Part shown: piece by piece, positions 41,646 to 50,566 of the stretch
Layout of the letters: the number at the start of each line of letters is the position of its first letter
How positions within the stretch are numbered: the stretch's first letter is position 1
NCBI GenBank assembly: GCA_001570385.1
Contig: BBYL01000028.1
Coordinates: 1 to 64,000 of the forward strand
Length of the DNA: 64,000 nucleotides
Direction of reading: 5' to 3'
DNA from: Microtetraspora glauca
Lineage (GTDB): Bacteria > Actinomycetota > Actinomycetes > Streptosporangiales > Streptosporangiaceae
Made by a program: the position numbers and the translations under genes
The notes under the pieces: model-generated
The model's database searches: none
Seen by the model: the letters and a program-made list of their open reading frames with translations, nothing else
What the model was told of the DNA's origin: nothing

Positions 41646-43690
41646 CGGTTCACCTTCCGGTTCGAGCGGAGCAGCCAGATCATGTACGGGGTCCCGACCA
41701 GCGCGGTCATCACACCCACGGGGATCTGCCGCGGGTCGATGACGAGACGGCCGATCGTGTCGGCGACGACCACCAGGGCGGCCCCCAGCAGCGCGGCCAC
41801 GGGCAGCATCCGCCGGTGCGAGGAGCCGACGAACCCCCGCGCGAGGTGCGGCGCGATCAGCCCGACGAAGCCGACCGCGCCGATCGTCGCGGCGGTTCCC
41901 GCGGCGAGGGCCACCGCGCCCATCAGGACGAGAAGCCGGACCCGGCCCAGCCCGAGCCCGAAAGCGCGCGGCAGGTCCTCCCCCAGCGCCAGCATGTCCA
42001 GCGGCCGGGTGCCGATGACGAGCAGCACCGTGACGGCCAGCGGGACGACCAACCAGAGCAGATCCTCGCCCGCGCGGCCGTAGGTGGAGCCCGCCAGCCA
42101 GGTCAGCACCGCGCCGATCGTCATGGTGGAGCGCAGCGCGAGCACCTGGACGACCGCCGAGGTGGCCGCGGCCAGGCCGATGCCGACGAGCACCACACGG
42201 GTTGGATCCAGGGTGCCCTTCCGCCGGGCCACGGCCATCACCAGCAGGAGGGCGAGGAAGCCGCCGAGCGACGCCGCCGCCGGAATCATCCAGTGCGGGG
42301 CGGTGGACGCCATCGTGATCACTGTGACGGCGCCGATGGCCGCTCCACCGGTGACCCCCAGCAGGGACGGCTCGGCGAGCGGATTGCGGATGACGGCCTG
42401 TACGGTGCCGCCCGCCACCGCGAGGCAGGCTCCGCCGCCGGCCGCGGCGAGCACCCGCGTGAACCGCTGGGACAGGACGCTCTGGATCAGCGGATCGGGG
42501 TTGAGCATCTGCGACAGGTCGATGCTCAGCGTGCCGACGGAGAGTCCGACGAGCATCGCGGCGACGAGCAGGACGGCCGCCACCGACACGACCGTGGCGT
42601 AGCGCCTGCCGGTCAGCGGCCTGGCCTCGGTGACCGAGGCCCCGGTCTCGGCGTCGCCCGTGGTCAACCGGCGGACCAGCACCAGGAAGACGGGGCCGCC
42701 CACCAGCGCGGTGACGACACCCACAGGGATCTCGCCGCCCGCGGCGGTCTGGAGGGCCTGTCCCGCGCCGTCGGCGAGTAGCACGAGCAGCGCGCCCACC
42801 GAGCCGGAGAGGGGGAGCAACCAGGCGTGCCTGTGGACGCCCACCATCCGCACCATGATCGGGGCCACCAGGCCGACGAAGCCGATCGGTCCCGCGACGG
42901 TCACCGCGACGGCGGCGAAGGCGACGGAGAGCATCAGGACGTAGAGGCGCATGCGTCCCGCGTTGATCCCCATGGCCTCCGCCGTGTCGTCGCCCAGGGA
43001 GAGCAGGTCGAGCGGGCGGACCAGCCCGGGTATGGCCATGGCGAGGACGAGGGTCGCCGCACCGGTCCAGAGAGGGACGGTCAGCCCGGTCTGGATCAGC
43101 GATCCGTTGCCCCAGAAGAACGTGCCCCGAGCGGTCTGCTCGTCGAGCATCTGCAGCATCAGCGCGAGGGATGTGGCCGCGAGCGCGACGGCCGTGCCGG
43201 CCAGGAGCACCCGCCCGGGGGCGTACAGCGACCGCCCCGCCAGCGCGTACACGAGGGCCGCGGCGCCGACGGCTCCGGCCAGGGCGGCGGCGCCGGTGCC
43301 GAGCACGCCGACGCTCAGTCCGGTCGCGCTGGCGGCCGTGACCGCCAGGTAGGCGCCCGCGTTCACGCCCAGCGTGTCGGGAGCCGCGAGCGGGTTACGC
43401 GTCCCGCCCTGGACCAGACCTCCCGCGAGGCCCAGGGCGAGTCCCGCCACCAGTCCCGCGAGGGTCCGGGGCAGTCGTCCGCTGAAGACGATGTCGTCCG
43501 CCAGCTGGTCACCGCCGCCGGTGAGCACCCTGAGCACGTCGCCGACACCGAGGTGGGAGGCGCCCTGGCCCAGGTGCCAGAGGAAGACGAGGGCGAGCAG
43601 GACGAGGGCGAGGCCGCAGGCGACCGGGGCGGCCGGCCGCCGGGCGGGTCGCATCGGGGCGGGGGCGGCGGATGCGAGGACGGCGCTCAT
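41642..43690 (-). CDS. Fused FecCD-type ferric siderophore permease (FhuB-like)
   Basis: A 682-residue permease with about twenty transmembrane helices formed by two FecCD units in one chain (about 1-340 and 350-682), as in FhuB. Each half has the family marks: RNPLAAPDTLGVNAGA / RNPLAEPSLLGVTGGA, GPIGFVGLVAP / GAVGFVGLIAPH and the late G-x-IPVGVVTALVGGP / IPVGVMTALVGTP. It forms the channel for an iron-siderophore or cobalamin-like ligand. It overlaps the binding-protein gene and the amidase gene by four bases each. Confidence 0.92.
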   Translation of the reverse strand: MSAVLASAAPAPMRPARRPAAPVACGLALVLLALVFLWHLGQGASHLGVGDVLRVLTGGGDQLADDIVFSGRLPRTLAGLVAGLALGLAGGLVQGGTRNPLAAPDTLGVNAGAYLAVTAASATGLSVGVLGTGAAALAGAVGAAALVYALAGRSLYAPGRVLLAGTAVALAATSLALMLQMLDEQTARGTFFWGNGSLIQTGLTVPLWTGAATLVLAMAIPGLVRPLDLLSLGDDTAEAMGINAGRMRLYVLMLSVAFAAVAVTVAGPIGFVGLVAPIMVRMVGVHRHAWLLPLSGSVGALLVLLADGAGQALQTAAGGEIPVGVVTALVGGPVFLVLVRRLTTGDAETGASVTEARPLTGRRYATVVSVAAVLLVAAMLVGLSVGTLSIDLSQMLNPDPLIQSVLSQRFTRVLAAAGGGACLAVAGGTVQAVIRNPLAEPSLLGVTGGAAIGAVTVITMASTAPHWMIPAAASLGGFLALLLVMAVARRKGTLDPTRVVLVGIGLAAATSAVVQVLALRSTMTIGAVLTWLAGSTYGRAGEDLLWLVVPLAVTVLLVIGTRPLDMLALGEDLPRAFGLGLGRVRLLVLMGAVALAAGTAATIGAVGFVGLIAPHLARGFVGSSHRRMLPVAALLGAALVVVADTIGRLVIDPRQIPVGVMTALVGTPYMIWLLRSNRKVNR

Positions 43691-44655
43691 TTGACCAGCG
43701 TCGCCACGGTCTGGGTGAGCAGCTGCTCGGCCGACGTGGGACCGCCGTAGAACCAGGGGGTCGGGTCGAGCTTGTAGGTGTGGGCCGCCTTGACGAAGGG
43801 CAGTCCCGTCCACACCTTGTTGTCCGCCAGCTTGAGGAAGGTGTCGTCGGAGGACGGCGAGACGTAGAGGAAGTTCACGTCGGCGGGCAGTCTGGTCAGC
43901 GCCTCGACGCCGACCGTGCTGAGCCCGTCCGAATCGGCGTTGCCGGTCCACGCGTTGCTCATGCCGGCCTGCTCCAGTATCTGGGAGGCCAGGGAGGTCT
44001 TGGCGAAGATCGTCACGGTCGCGGCGCCGGCACCTCCCGCGGGGTAGGCGAGGGCGAACGTCCCGCCCACGGCGGAGAGCTTCTCCTTCGCCGACGCCGC
44101 GGTCGCGTCGAGCCCCGCGAGCGCCTTGGCGGCTTCGGCGTCCTTCCCGACGGCCGTGCCCAGCGACGTGAAGGACTCCTTCATGACCGCGAGCTGTCCC
44201 TTGGCCGGATCGTTCCAGCGGAAGGCGACGACCGGGGCGATGGCCTTGAGGCTCTCGATGTTGTTGGCGAGCCGGTCGGCGTTGCCCACGATCAGGTCGG
44301 GCTTGAGCGAGGCGATGGTCTCCAGGTTCGGCTCCTGGCGGGTGCCGACGTCGACCGTGGACTCGGCGATGCGCGGGCCCGCGGTCACCCAGTCGTTGTA
44401 GAGGGCCTTGTCGGCGGCGCCGACCGGGGCCACGCCGAGAGCGAGCAGCTCTTCGGTGTAGGTCCATTCGAGGGAGACGACGCGGGTGGCGGGGCCGGCG
44501 AGCTCCACGGGGCCGAAGCCGTCCTGTATGGTGATCTTCGCCGCGCCGGGGGCCGGGGCGGCGCCGGACTGGCCGGTGGTGGCGGCTGGGGAGCCACACG
44601 AGGCGAGGGCGAGCACCGCGACCACGGTGCTGAGAAGGATGGCGGGTTTGCGCAT
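43687..44655 (-). CDS. Siderophore-binding lipoprotein
   Basis: A 322-residue substrate-binding protein with a lipoprotein signal: MRKPAILL start, hydrophobic core and LASC lipobox, giving Cys20 as anchor. The mature part is a FecB/FepB-type (class III) fold: RVVSLEWTYTEELLALG near the start, LKPDLIVGNADRLANNIESLKAIAP, then a second lobe ending in an LLTQTV helix. It captures the ferric-siderophore-like ligand outside the cell. The ATG at 44655 is preferred over an upstream start ten codons earlier because the signal peptide then has normal length. Overlaps the permease gene by ATGA. Confidence 0.9.
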   Translation of the reverse strand: MRKPAILLSTVVAVLALASCGSPAATTGQSGAAPAPGAAKITIQDGFGPVELAGPATRVVSLEWTYTEELLALGVAPVGAADKALYNDWVTAGPRIAESTVDVGTRQEPNLETIASLKPDLIVGNADRLANNIESLKAIAPVVAFRWNDPAKGQLAVMKESFTSLGTAVGKDAEAAKALAGLDATAASAKEKLSAVGGTFALAYPAGGAGAATVTIFAKTSLASQILEQAGMSNAWTGNADSDGLSTVGVEALTRLPADVNFLYVSPSSDDTFLKLADNKVWTGLPFVKAAHTYKLDPTPWFYGGPTSAEQLLTQTVATLVK

Positions 44656-44690
44656 CGTCGTCTGCCTTAGCTGGTGGGGGGTCATTCCGT

Positions 44691-44720
44691 GTGGTCGGTC
44701 GTGGTCGGTCGTGGTCGGCC
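44691..44720. repeat. Three 10-bp tandem repeats between importer genes
   Basis: GTGGTCGGTC, GTGGTCGGTC and GTGGTCGGCC follow one another in the 111-bp gap between the ATPase and binding-protein genes. It could be replication slippage or a regulatory spacer that sets different expression of the binding protein. Confidence 0.6.
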
Positions 44721-44766
44721 GTGAGGGCCGGCCGTGCGAGTGGGGCGTACGGGTGGGCCCCGCGGA

Positions 44767-45555
44767 TCAGTTGGGTGAGGTGCGGGGGAAGCAGGCGATC
44801 CCGCCCGTCTCGGGGTCGTGGACGACCTTGACGTCGAGGCCGAAGGCGCGGGCGATGCTCTCGGAAGTGAGCACCTCGGCCGGTTCGCCGTAGCCGAGGA
44901 TCTCTCCCCCGGCGGTCAGCATCACCCGGTCCCCGTAGGACGAGGCCTGCCCCAGATCGTGGAGGACGAGGCCGCAGGCCATGCCGTACTCGTGGGCGAG
45001 TGCCCGCACCACCTCCAGCACCTCGACCTGATAGCGCAGGTCGAGATAGGTGGTGGGTTCGTCGAGCAGGAGGATGTCCGCCTTCTGCGCGAGGACAGCG
45101 GCGAGCCAGGCGCGTTGCCGCTCGCCGCCCGACAGTTCGTTCATCCTCTTCTCCGCGAGCGGAAGCGCGTTGGTGACGCGCAGCGCCCACTCGACGGCTT
45201 CCAGGTCCTCGGCGGTGTGCCGTGAGAACGCGCCGCGATGCGCGTAGCGGCCGTTCCTGGCCAGCTCGCGTACGGTGATCCCGGCGGGGACGAGGGGGGT
45301 CTGCGGCAGGAAGGCCAGCCGCCGGGACAGCTCCCTTCTACTCAGCTTGTCCAGGGGGTCGCCCAGGACGCGTACCTGCCCGCCGGTCGGCCGCTGGAGG
45401 CCGGCGAGCGTACGCAGCATGGTGGATTTTCCGCAGCCGTTGGGGCCGACGAGTACGGTGACCGCGCTCGCGGGGAGGGTGAAGTCGACATCGGCCAAGA
45501 TGGTGCGGCCATCGTGACCGACGCTCAGTCGTTCGGCGACCAAGGGACCCGACAT
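44767..45555 (-). CDS. Siderophore ABC transporter ATPase (FecE/FhuC-like)
   Basis: A 262-residue ATPase: Walker A GPNGCGKST, Q-loop FLPQTPLVPAGITVRELARNGRYAHRG (typical of FecE/FhuC), signature LSGGERQRAWLA, Walker B ILLLDEPTTYLDL and switch His in LVLHDLGQA. It energises the fused permease. First gene of a six-gene leftward operon: ATPase, binding protein, permease, amidase, TldD, TldE. A TTGACA/TAATTT promoter lies about 90 bases upstream. Confidence 0.92.
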   Translation of the reverse strand: MSGPLVAERLSVGHDGRTILADVDFTLPASAVTVLVGPNGCGKSTMLRTLAGLQRPTGGQVRVLGDPLDKLSRRELSRRLAFLPQTPLVPAGITVRELARNGRYAHRGAFSRHTAEDLEAVEWALRVTNALPLAEKRMNELSGGERQRAWLAAVLAQKADILLLDEPTTYLDLRYQVEVLEVVRALAHEYGMACGLVLHDLGQASSYGDRVMLTAGGEILGYGEPAEVLTSESIARAFGLDVKVVHDPETGGIACFPRTSPN

Positions 45556-45645
45556 TGTTCCGCCTTTCTCATCGCCGGCCGCCGTCAGGGGGCTGACAAG
45601 GTAAGACAGCTCGCGCGAGGTGGGGGGATTCGGTTGGTAGCCCGC

Positions 45646-45685
45646 AAATTAGGCCGGATTTGGACCTGTTGTCAATGGGTTCGAC
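45646..45685 (-). promoter_or_regulatory. Promoter with GTCNAA direct repeats, importer operon
   Basis: Read leftward: TTGACA (45675-45670), an 18-base spacer, TAATTT (45651-45646). GTCGAA (45685-45680) and GTCCAA (45665-45660) stand 20 bp apart, astride the -35 box. The block GTCGAACCCATTGACA is matched by GTCCAAGCCATTGACC upstream of ridA at 52689-52728, with the same repeat spacing and the same 18-base promoter spacer. A shared activator or repressor is likely. The rest of 45556-45853 shows only the leader of the rightward regulator gene. Confidence 0.7.
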
Positions 45686-45853
45686 TAATCGTAAAATTCT
45701 CGTTGCCGGGCCCGCACGGCCCGTCCGGGCGCATTCCACTGATCCCAATGCGATTCCGGTGATAGACCAGCGACATTCCCGCAAGATTCCAGCGAGGTTC
45801 CAGCGAGAAAGGACAATCCGATCAGCCAGAAACCTTCGGCCGTCGACCCGTCG

Positions 45854-46498
45854 GTGGAAGCCGACGCGCTGTTCGCCGCCATGCGTCCGGTCGTCGACGG
45901 GATCCAGGCCACGTTCGGCCGCAAGTGCGAGGTGGTTCTCCACGACTACCGGCGCCTGGAGCACTCGGTCATCGCCGTCGCCGGTGACGTCACCGGCCGC
46001 CGCGTGGGGTCGGCCATGAGCCAGATCGGCCTCAGCATGCTGCGGCAGGGCGACGACGCCAAGGACGACCTCAACTATGTGACGCGGCTTCCCGACGGCC
46101 GCGTGATCAAATCGTCGACCATCCTGCTGCGCACGTCCGACAGCCACGTGGTGGGCGCCGTCTGCGTCAACCTGGACGTGACCGAGATGCGCGCGGCCGG
46201 TCGGCTCCTCATCGAGATGGCCGGCGACCTCGACCCGCTGGAGTCCCCTTCCACCACGTTCGGCACCGACATCGAGTCCGTCGTCGACGGGGTGCTCGCC
46301 GAGGTGGAGGACGCCCTGGGCCACCCGCTCACCCGGCTCACAGTGGCGGAGCGGACGGAGGTGTTCCGCCAGCTCGACCAGCGGGGTCTGTTCCAGCTGC
46401 GCCGGGCCGTCCCCATGGTCGCGGAGCGGCTCGGGATGTCACGCCAGTCGGTCTACAACTACATCACCCGTCTCAAGGAGGAGTCCCCCGGATCCTGA
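45854..46498 (+). CDS. PAS-HTH regulator, DauR/YheO family
   Basis: A protein of 214 residues from GTG 45854. Residues about 10-125 form a YheO-type PAS domain (CEVVLHDYRRLEHSVIAVAG, VVGAVCVNLDV) and the C-terminus a HTH_22 domain ending in ERLGMSRQSVYNYITRLK. DauR, the studied member, represses D-arginine catabolism genes. The reading frame continues upstream as SQKPSAVDPS without a standard start; an ATC at 45821 preceded by GAAAGGA could be the true initiation codon. It lies between two operons that share a promoter block and is the natural candidate to control both. Confidence 0.8.
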   Translation: MEADALFAAMRPVVDGIQATFGRKCEVVLHDYRRLEHSVIAVAGDVTGRRVGSAMSQIGLSMLRQGDDAKDDLNYVTRLPDGRVIKSSTILLRTSDSHVVGAVCVNLDVTEMRAAGRLLIEMAGDLDPLESPSTTFGTDIESVVDGVLAEVEDALGHPLTRLTVAERTEVFRQLDQRGLFQLRRAVPMVAERLGMSRQSVYNYITRLKEESPGS

Positions 46499-46552
46499 TC
46501 ATGGAGCCGGCGGCCGGGCACGGCGCGCGAGATCGGGGGCGCGGCCTCACGC

Positions 46553-47698
46553 TCATCGGACGATCGCGGACTCGTGGTGGCGTGCGGTGACCGGCTCCAC
46601 CCTGACCCGGCCGTCCGGGCCTATCACGTGCATCTCGCCGAACTGGCTGACGGCCGTGTCCACGTGGCGCGGCACCAGTGTGACCAGCTCGCCGATCTCG
46701 GGTTCGGCCCCCGGCGCGCAGGACAGCACAAGGTGTTCCTGCGCCGCCGAGACCGCCACCAGGCCCGCGCTCTCCGCGTGCGGCCGGCCGGCGTCCACCT
46801 GGATCGCGGTGAGCCCCCCGTCCACGGTCACCCGTCCCGCCGCGGGACGGCTCACCACACGTGTGAGCACGGCCGCCGCGGCCGTGAACCCGATGTCGCC
46901 GAACCTCGCCAGGCTGCGGGCGTCGTTGTAGACCACCGTGCCGGCGCCGACGGTCACCCGGTCGCTCCACGGCGTGCGCGTGGCCAGGATCTCCCGGAAC
47001 GTGTGGCTCCCGCCCACGACCAGCTCTCCGATCACGTGCCCGGCGGCCTGGAGCGCCTCGGCCAGATCCGTCATCGCGGCCAGGCCGTCGGCCGCCATCC
47101 GCTCCCGCTCGGGCGTGGGCAGGTCGGCCAGGTGCCCGTCATAACCGTGCAGGCCGCGCAGCGGGATCCCCCGCCGCGCCAGCTCGTCGGCCACGGCGAA
47201 GGCGGCAGTGTGATCGTTTACGGGCACGCCGGTACGGCCCATTCCGGTGTCGACGTCGATGTACGCCCCGACCGGTCCCGGCCGCCAGGTGCGGATCCCC
47301 GCCACGCTGTCGGCCAGCACGGAGACCGCCGCGCCCGGGTGGGCGGAGGCGAGCTCGGCCGCCCGCCACTGTGTCGGCCCGACCGCCGGATAGGCGAGGA
47401 GTACGTCGGCCACGTCGAGGGAGAGCAGGGTGGCGAGCTCGGCGGTGGTGGACGCCTTGAACCGGGTCACCCCATGCGCGATCAGCCGCTCCATGGCCCA
47501 GCGCGCCTTGGCCGTCTTCACGTGGGCCCGCCACCTGTCCGGGGATTGGACGAGCTTCGTCATGAGCCGGAGATTCAGCTCCATCGCCGCCTCGTCGACG
47601 ACGAGCGCCGGTGTCCTGACATCGGCGAACGCGGCCGCGAGCTCGGGAGCCGGCCGGGCGCCGAAGCCCGGCCCGCCCGGGGAGGCTGGAGGCGTCAC
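46553..47698 (-). CDS. D-threonine aldolase-like PLP enzyme
   Basis: A 381-residue fold-type III PLP enzyme. The PLP lysine is Lys61 in RAHVKTAK, the barrel has YIDVDTGMGRTGV and GLHGYDGHL, and the C-terminal metal site reads PRHVD (His and Asp about 345 and 347). HxD at this point is the D-threonine aldolase pattern, whereas D-serine dehydratases have HxC. The enzyme would split D-threonine or a related 3-hydroxy-D-amino acid into glycine and an aldehyde. GTG 47698 overlaps the upstream stop (GTGA). It is the last gene of the ridA operon. Confidence 0.8.
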   Translation of the reverse strand: MTPPASPGGPGFGARPAPELAAAFADVRTPALVVDEAAMELNLRLMTKLVQSPDRWRAHVKTAKARWAMERLIAHGVTRFKASTTAELATLLSLDVADVLLAYPAVGPTQWRAAELASAHPGAAVSVLADSVAGIRTWRPGPVGAYIDVDTGMGRTGVPVNDHTAAFAVADELARRGIPLRGLHGYDGHLADLPTPERERMAADGLAAMTDLAEALQAAGHVIGELVVGGSHTFREILATRTPWSDRVTVGAGTVVYNDARSLARFGDIGFTAAAAVLTRVVSRPAAGRVTVDGGLTAIQVDAGRPHAESAGLVAVSAAQEHLVLSCAPGAEPEIGELVTLVPRHVDTAVSQFGEMHVIGPDGRVRVEPVTARHHESAIVR

Positions 47699-49026
47699 GA
47701 CAGCCTGGCCCCGAGCCGGAGGCCGAGCCTGATCACAGGGGACCCGGGGAAGAAGACCAGCCGTGATCCGAGGCTCGGCCCGTGGACGATCTCGAATTCG
47801 GTCTCGGACGTGGCCCGGGACAGCGACTCCCCGGCCGGTGCCGCGTTCTTGACCAGCTCGAGGCGGAGACCGCCTTCGTGCGGAGACACCCGGATCCTGT
47901 CCACGCCCGGAATCGCGTAGTCGCCCGCGTACGCGGCGAGGACGTCGGGGCCGAGGTCGGCGTACTCCACCTCGGCGGGCCGCCACCCGGTCAGGAGCTC
48001 CAGGGCGGCCTCCTTGACCGCGCGGCACAGGCGGCCGCCGTCGTCGCTGTTGGTCAGCACGGCCACGGCGACTCCCAGATCCGGCAGGAGGGTAAGCCTG
48101 GTGCAGTACCCCTTGTACGACCCGCTGTGCTCGACCACCGCCGTGCCGCCCGGAGTGGAGGTCATCCAGCCGAGGCCCTGGTGGTCACCCGCGAAGTCAC
48201 CCGGGATCAGGGGTTCCCGCATCGCCGCGCGGCCGGCCTCCGAGATGACGGCGGGGCCGTTCCCGAGGTGGAGACCGGCGAACTTGAGCAGGTCGTCCAC
48301 GCCCGCGATCACGCCTCCGGAGGGCACGCGCGCTCGCGGGAAGGCGAAGGACGGGATCGGGACGTGCTCCGGAGAGCCCGCAGAGACGCGGCGGTGGGGC
48401 AGCGCGACCCGGCCGAGCACGGCGTCCTCGGCCAGGAAGCAGCTCCCCGTCATGCCGAGCGGTTCGAGTACGCGCCGCGACACCGCGTCTTCGAACGACG
48501 TCCCCGCGAGCCGCGCGAGCACGGCACCGGCGAGCCAGTAACCGGTGTTGCAGTACCCCCAGATCTCACCCGCCGGGGCGAACTGGCGGAGCGAGCCGTA
48601 CGCCGACACGACGCGGTCGAGAGCGTCAGCGTTGCGTCCGAACGTCTCCAGGTCGCCGCGCAGCTCGCTTTCGAGGCCGCTGGCGTGCGTGAGCAGGTGG
48701 CGCATGGTGACCGACGCCCGGGCGTCCGCGTCGGCGAGGGACAGCTCCGGATAGTAGGCGACCACCGGCACGTCGAGGTCCAGCACGCCCTCTTCGACCA
48801 GGGTCATGGCGAGCGTGGCGGCGAAGATCTTGGTGATGGAGCACAGGCGGAACAGCGTGTTCGTCGTGACCGGGAGCGGATCGGCCACGCCGGTGACACC
48901 GAGCCCGGTCGAGGCGACCTCACCACCGGCGGCCACGCCGAGCGCGACGCCCGGCACCCCGATGTCGAGGCGGTGCTTCTCGGTGGTCTCAGTGAGCGAG
49001 GCGAGCAGTTCGGAGGCGGTTGTCAT
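47695..49026 (-). CDS. Serine beta-lactamase-fold hydrolase, D-aminopeptidase-like
   Basis: A 443-residue cytosolic protein of the class C beta-lactamase/penicillin-binding fold without signal peptide. Active-site motifs are Ser63-x-x-Lys66 (CSITK), Tyr158-x-Asn160 (YCN) and HSG at 300-302. A C-terminal lipocalin-like domain (about residues 365-443) follows, as in D-aminopeptidase (DAP) and related esterases. The neighbours act on D-amino acids, so removal of N-terminal D-residues or cleavage of D-amino acid amides is the favoured role; an esterase is the alternative. Confidence 0.75.
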   Translation of the reverse strand: MTTASELLASLTETTEKHRLDIGVPGVALGVAAGGEVASTGLGVTGVADPLPVTTNTLFRLCSITKIFAATLAMTLVEEGVLDLDVPVVAYYPELSLADADARASVTMRHLLTHASGLESELRGDLETFGRNADALDRVVSAYGSLRQFAPAGEIWGYCNTGYWLAGAVLARLAGTSFEDAVSRRVLEPLGMTGSCFLAEDAVLGRVALPHRRVSAGSPEHVPIPSFAFPRARVPSGGVIAGVDDLLKFAGLHLGNGPAVISEAGRAAMREPLIPGDFAGDHQGLGWMTSTPGGTAVVEHSGSYKGYCTRLTLLPDLGVAVAVLTNSDDGGRLCRAVKEAALELLTGWRPAEVEYADLGPDVLAAYAGDYAIPGVDRIRVSPHEGGLRLELVKNAAPAGESLSRATSETEFEIVHGPSLGSRLVFFPGSPVIRLGLRLGARLS

Positions 49027-49100
49027 GCGCTGCGTTCCCTTTCTGTCTGTCTCAAGCCCTGGCTGTATCAAGCCCTGGCTGTCTTGCTCTCCGGCCCTGC

Positions 49101-50501
49101 TCAGGCGGCGAGGCCGTCGCCGGTGTAGAAACCGCTGCCCGCCGGTTCGAGGAGCTCGTGGAGGCCGCACGCCTCACGGGCGGCGGCCGCGCCGCGTTCG
49201 GTGCTGAGGAAGTGGGTGCCGCGGCCGAGGACGGCGCCCCGGTGCCAGATCAGCCGCCCGGCGCTGATCGTGCTCGTGACCGTACGGCTCACCGGGTCGA
49301 TCACCGCGATGTCGGCGTCCACGAGACGTCCCTTGCCGGGCAGCCCGAGGATCCGCGCCGGCGTCCAGGACGCCTTGCTGACGAACTCTCGAAGGGTGAG
49401 CAGGCCCCACTCGACCATCGACAGGCCGGCGGACACCGTGACGTTGCGGGGGTAGGCGCCGCCGTCGGTGGCCAGCGCGTGGATGTCGAAGTCGCCGTCG
49501 GCCTTCCTGGACGAGCCGAGCACCAGCCGGGAGATGGCCGGGTTGACGGGCAGACAGATGGGCATCCGCGTCTCCGCCTCCTCCCAGAGGGCGACGCCCT
49601 CGTCTCCGGAGAGCAGGAGCACGTTGTCCGGCTCCATCCGGGTGACGTGGGCCCAGCCCTCGCGGATCGCGCGGCGCAGGCCGTCCTCGGTGCCGGGATA
49701 GCCGGCTCCCTCCAGCCAGGAGCGGACGCGCCTGTTCTTGGGCAGGCCGTCGACGCAGGTGCCGTTGGACCCGTTGATCTCCGCCAGGTACGACTCGGCG
49801 AAGACGTGCGGCGACTTGCGGAGCAGCTCGACGGCGGTGTACGCCTCGGCTCCCGCGTCCTCGACGTCGCCCCGGCAGTAGCTGTTGACATGGGCGACGT
49901 GCAGCCGGTTGTCCCCCGCGAGTTCCAGGGTCTCGCGCAGGCCGATGATGTCGCTCCCGGTCGCGGTGGTGCCGCAGTGGCTGGCGATCCACACGCCCGC
50001 GCGGTTGCACTCGTCGATGATCATCCCGGCCGGTTCGGGTTCCCAGCCCTTGTCGACGTGCAGCTTCACCCCGATGCCGCCCGCGGCGAGCACCCGCTCG
50101 ACGGCCCGCCGGATCTCGGCCCTGGTCGGTCGCGCGGGCAGCTGCTGTCCCGGACGGAACGCCTCGACCGCCGCGATGTGCAGCCCGACGCCGGACTTGG
50201 CGGCGGCGGTCAGGACGCCCGTGACCGGGCCCGACAGGTCGAGGGCGGTCGTCACGCCCGCGCGGGCCAGCATGGCGTGCCCGGCACCGCCGCCGGCATG
50301 GTCGGGGATGTGGACGTGCAGGTCCACCAGACCGGGGATGACGTATCGGCCGGTGACGTCGATGACCGTGGCGGCGTGTCCGGCCAGATCGGGGCCGACC
50401 GCCTCCACCTTTCCCCCGGCGACCGCCACGTCGGCGACCTGGTCGATGCCCGCGGCGGGGTCGATCACCCGACCGCCGCGCAGCAGAATGTCGTACTCCA
50501 T
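49101..50501 (-). CDS. Amidohydrolase, D-aminoacylase/dihydroorotase-like
   Basis: A 466-residue amidohydrolase-superfamily protein. The metal site starts with His62-x-His64 (GLVDLHVHIPDH); a central IGVKLHVDKGW supplies the bridging Lys, then ASHCGTT and HVAHVNSYC give the other His ligands and LSGDEGV the Asp. It resembles N-acyl-D-amino acid deacylases and enamidase-like members. It would remove an acyl group or open a cyclic amide. It sits 74 bases upstream of the hydrolase gene in the ridA operon. Confidence 0.75.
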   Translation of the reverse strand: MEYDILLRGGRVIDPAAGIDQVADVAVAGGKVEAVGPDLAGHAATVIDVTGRYVIPGLVDLHVHIPDHAGGGAGHAMLARAGVTTALDLSGPVTGVLTAAAKSGVGLHIAAVEAFRPGQQLPARPTRAEIRRAVERVLAAGGIGVKLHVDKGWEPEPAGMIIDECNRAGVWIASHCGTTATGSDIIGLRETLELAGDNRLHVAHVNSYCRGDVEDAGAEAYTAVELLRKSPHVFAESYLAEINGSNGTCVDGLPKNRRVRSWLEGAGYPGTEDGLRRAIREGWAHVTRMEPDNVLLLSGDEGVALWEEAETRMPICLPVNPAISRLVLGSSRKADGDFDIHALATDGGAYPRNVTVSAGLSMVEWGLLTLREFVSKASWTPARILGLPGKGRLVDADIAVIDPVSRTVTSTISAGRLIWHRGAVLGRGTHFLSTERGAAAAREACGLHELLEPAGSGFYTGDGLAA

Positions 50502-50566
50502 GCCAACTCCCAAGACTGATGTGGCAGAGCGCCTCGACGAGAGGCGCCTGCGTTCGGATCCGCCCC

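Noticed and set aside
44691..44720. Tandem repeats considered as iron-regulator (IdeR/DmdR) boxes
   Set aside because: They lack the TTAGGTTAG-type palindrome; they are plain 10-bp GTGGTCGGTC repeats. No clear IdeR box was found upstream of the importer operon either.
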